A DNA stretch of 64,000 bases from SZAS-103 sp038316385. Lineage in GTDB: Bacteria > Pseudomonadota > Gammaproteobacteria > Xanthomonadales > Xanthomonadaceae. The stretch covers positions 1-64,000 of the forward strand of contig JBBQAN010000001.1 of NCBI GenBank assembly GCA_038316385.1, in the 5' to 3' direction. Shown piece by piece: positions 62,855 to 64,000 of the stretch (positions are counted from its first letter, which is position 1; the number at the start of each line of letters is the position of its first letter). The notes below the pieces were generated by a model. The model did no database searches. It had not been told where the DNA came from and saw only the letters and a program-made list of their open reading frames with translations. The position numbers were made by a program, and so were the translations under genes.

Positions 62855-63871
62855 TTACCAGACCACCTCGGCCATCGAGCAGTTCAGGCCCGAGCCGATG
62901 CCGAGCAGGGCGACGCGGTCACCTTTCTTGAGGCGGCCGAGATCGCGCAGCTTGCTTAACACGATCGGCACCGATGCTGGGCCGATGTTGCCGTGTTCGG
63001 CGAAGATCGTGAGCACTTTCGCCGGATCGATGCCGAAGGCCTTGATGAAAGCCTGCGTGTGCACTTGGCTGACCTGGTGGATCACGAACTCGTCGAGCTC
63101 CTCCACCACCCAGCCGAGCGCGAGCTTGGCGGCGACGAAGGTCTTCTGCGCGAGCTTCAGGCCTTCGATCAGCAAGGTCTTGGTGTCGGTGACCATGCGG
63201 TCGAGATTGCCGCGGCACAGCTTGTTCCACTCGGTCGCCGCGCGGGTGACCCCGCCCTTGTAGCGCGGAGCATCCGGCGTAAGTTCGCTGCGCGAGAGCA
63301 CCATCGCGGCCGCGCCGCAGCCCAAAGTGAGCGAGGCGAGTTCGTTGCGGAACTGTTCCTCGGTCACGTCGGGCGCGCACAGGCGTTCGAGGGTTTTCTC
63401 GTAAACAAGGTTCGCGGTTTCACCATCGACGACCAGCGCGTATTCGATTTCGCCGCGCTCGATCATCCGACTGGCGATGTCCATGCCGTTGAGGAAGGCG
63501 AGGCAGGCGTTGGTGACATCGAAGTTCTGGCAGGTGTCGCCGAGGCGCAGGTTGCCGCAGATGATGCTGGCGGTGGACGGCTCAAGATAGTCGCGGCTGA
63601 CCGAGGTATTGACCAGCAGGCCGATTTGATCGCGCGATACACCCGAATCGAGCAGCGCCTTTTCGGCCGCCAGCGTCGCTGCATCCGAGGACTCGATGCC
63701 GACGCCCCACATGCGGCGTGCATGGATGCCGGCAATGTCACGCAATACGTCGGTCTTGATGCCCAGCCGTTGCATGGTCGGCTGCAGACGCAGGTTGATC
63801 GCATCCGAGCTGAGCCGCTCGGGTGCATCGATGTGCGCCAGTCCGGCGATGGAGACGTGTTCAAAGAGCAT
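62855..63871 (-). CDS. oleA: Thiolase-fold acyl-CoA condensing enzyme OleA
   Basis: 338 residues from ATG 63871 (MLFEHVSIAGLAHIDAPERL), the start used by Xanthomonas OleA; the longer frame to 63973 reads through a repeat. It joins two fatty acyl-CoAs head to head to a 2-alkyl-3-ketoacid. Active-site Cys in TNACLAFLNGMDIA, EPSTASIICGNL, VVDGETANLVYEKTLERL, His in DEFVIHQVSQVHT and Asn in EHGNIGPASVPIVLSKL are all present. First enzyme of the pathway but separated from oleB. Confidence 0.97.
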   Translation of the reverse strand: MLFEHVSIAGLAHIDAPERLSSDAINLRLQPTMQRLGIKTDVLRDIAGIHARRMWGVGIESSDAATLAAEKALLDSGVSRDQIGLLVNTSVSRDYLEPSTASIICGNLRLGDTCQNFDVTNACLAFLNGMDIASRMIERGEIEYALVVDGETANLVYEKTLERLCAPDVTEEQFRNELASLTLGCGAAAMVLSRSELTPDAPRYKGGVTRAATEWNKLCRGNLDRMVTDTKTLLIEGLKLAQKTFVAAKLALGWVVEELDEFVIHQVSQVHTQAFIKAFGIDPAKVLTIFAEHGNIGPASVPIVLSKLRDLGRLKKGDRVALLGIGSGLNCSMAEVVW

Positions 63872-63921
63872 GGCAGAGACCTGCGACTGATAGGGTCGGC
63901 CCCGTTTGAGGGCCATCCCAT

Positions 63922-64000
63922 TTCCCTCCCTGCTTGACAGGGGGAGGGCAAGGGTGGGGGATTGATCCGACAATTGAATCTGAATTAATTGCGGATCAAT
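63922..64000 (+). repeat. G-rich palindromic repeat with 40-bp ATTGATCC...GGATCAAT tail (copy F)
   Basis: CCCTCCCTG-CTTGA-CAGGGGGAGGG is followed by CAAGGGTGGGGG and the 40-bp block 63961-64000, which begins ATTGATCCG and ends CGGATCAAT. CAATT (63971-63975) and AATTG (63987-63991) form an inner stem. Same order and spacing as copy A at 5271-5340. It lies about 50 bp upstream of oleA and continues to the window edge, so a facing partner may lie beyond it. Confidence 0.75.

Overview
The window is about 64 kb of GC-rich, gene-dense chromosomal DNA. It looks like a gammaproteobacterium of the Xanthomonadales/Lysobacterales, possibly a Rhodanobacteraceae-type genus. The pointers are an OleA very close to my recollection of the Xanthomonas enzyme, an oleABCD locus, gammaproteobacterial PlsB, RdgC, UbiJ/UbiB/UbiK, TatABC, an ECF sigma factor paired with a TPR-bearing Ser/Thr kinase, and an S53 (xanthomonalisin-type) protease homologue. 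I saw no rRNA, tRNA, CRISPR array, prophage or insertion sequence. Family assignments rest on motifs read by eye, not on database searches.

Layout. 0-5 kb: a 5'-truncated PAS histidine kinase with two single-domain response regulators, then an EF-hand protein, an SRPBCC protein, a fatty-acid desaturase and mutM. 5-17 kb: ECF sigma/protein kinase pair, rep helicase, a lipoprotein, plsB, and an S53 protease homologue whose catalytic residues appear to be replaced. 17-35 kb: housekeeping genes (ydcH-like, ttcA, rdgC, glyQ-GST-glyS, a GspE-like ATPase, tatABC, hemH, ubiK, comM). 34.8-39 kb: glyoxylate bypass (aceBA) divergent from a LysR regulator. 39-50.7 kb: an anaerobic/nitrite-respiration region holding an outer-membrane porin with a damaged 3' end, nirK fused to cytochrome c with nirV-like and SCO genes, a CCxxC-tailed small protein, a SirB2 protein, nnrS split by an amber stop, an FAD-linked oxidase, an FNR/Anr regulator and hemN. 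Five FNR/Dnr-type palindromes (roughly TTGAT-N4-GTCAA) lie upstream of the porin, nirK, the small protein, nnrS and hemN, so the region reads as one oxygen/NO-responsive regulon with its regulator beside it. 50.7-56 kb: acyltransferase, arfB, methyltransferase, MAPEG protein and a coupled ubiJ-ubiB-truC operon. 56-64 kb: the olefinic-hydrocarbon genes oleD, oleC, oleB and oleA on the minus strand.

Two things stand out. First, a family of G-rich palindromic repeats occurs at six loci (5.3, 18.4, 57.25, 57.65, 59.45 and 63.95 kb). At three places the copies form inverted pairs with the G-rich tails facing each other. Two pairs are empty; the third holds a DUF559-type (Vsr-like fold) nuclease gene inserted between oleC and oleD. 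The repeats supply stop codons, putative start codons and tail residues to neighbouring ole genes. Second, the ole cluster is split between oleA and oleB by lower-GC DNA carrying a NYN-domain gene and a chimeric gene. The chimera joins the N-terminal part of a type IIG restriction-modification protein to the C-terminal part of a DUF3800 protein, and its 3' end is decayed.
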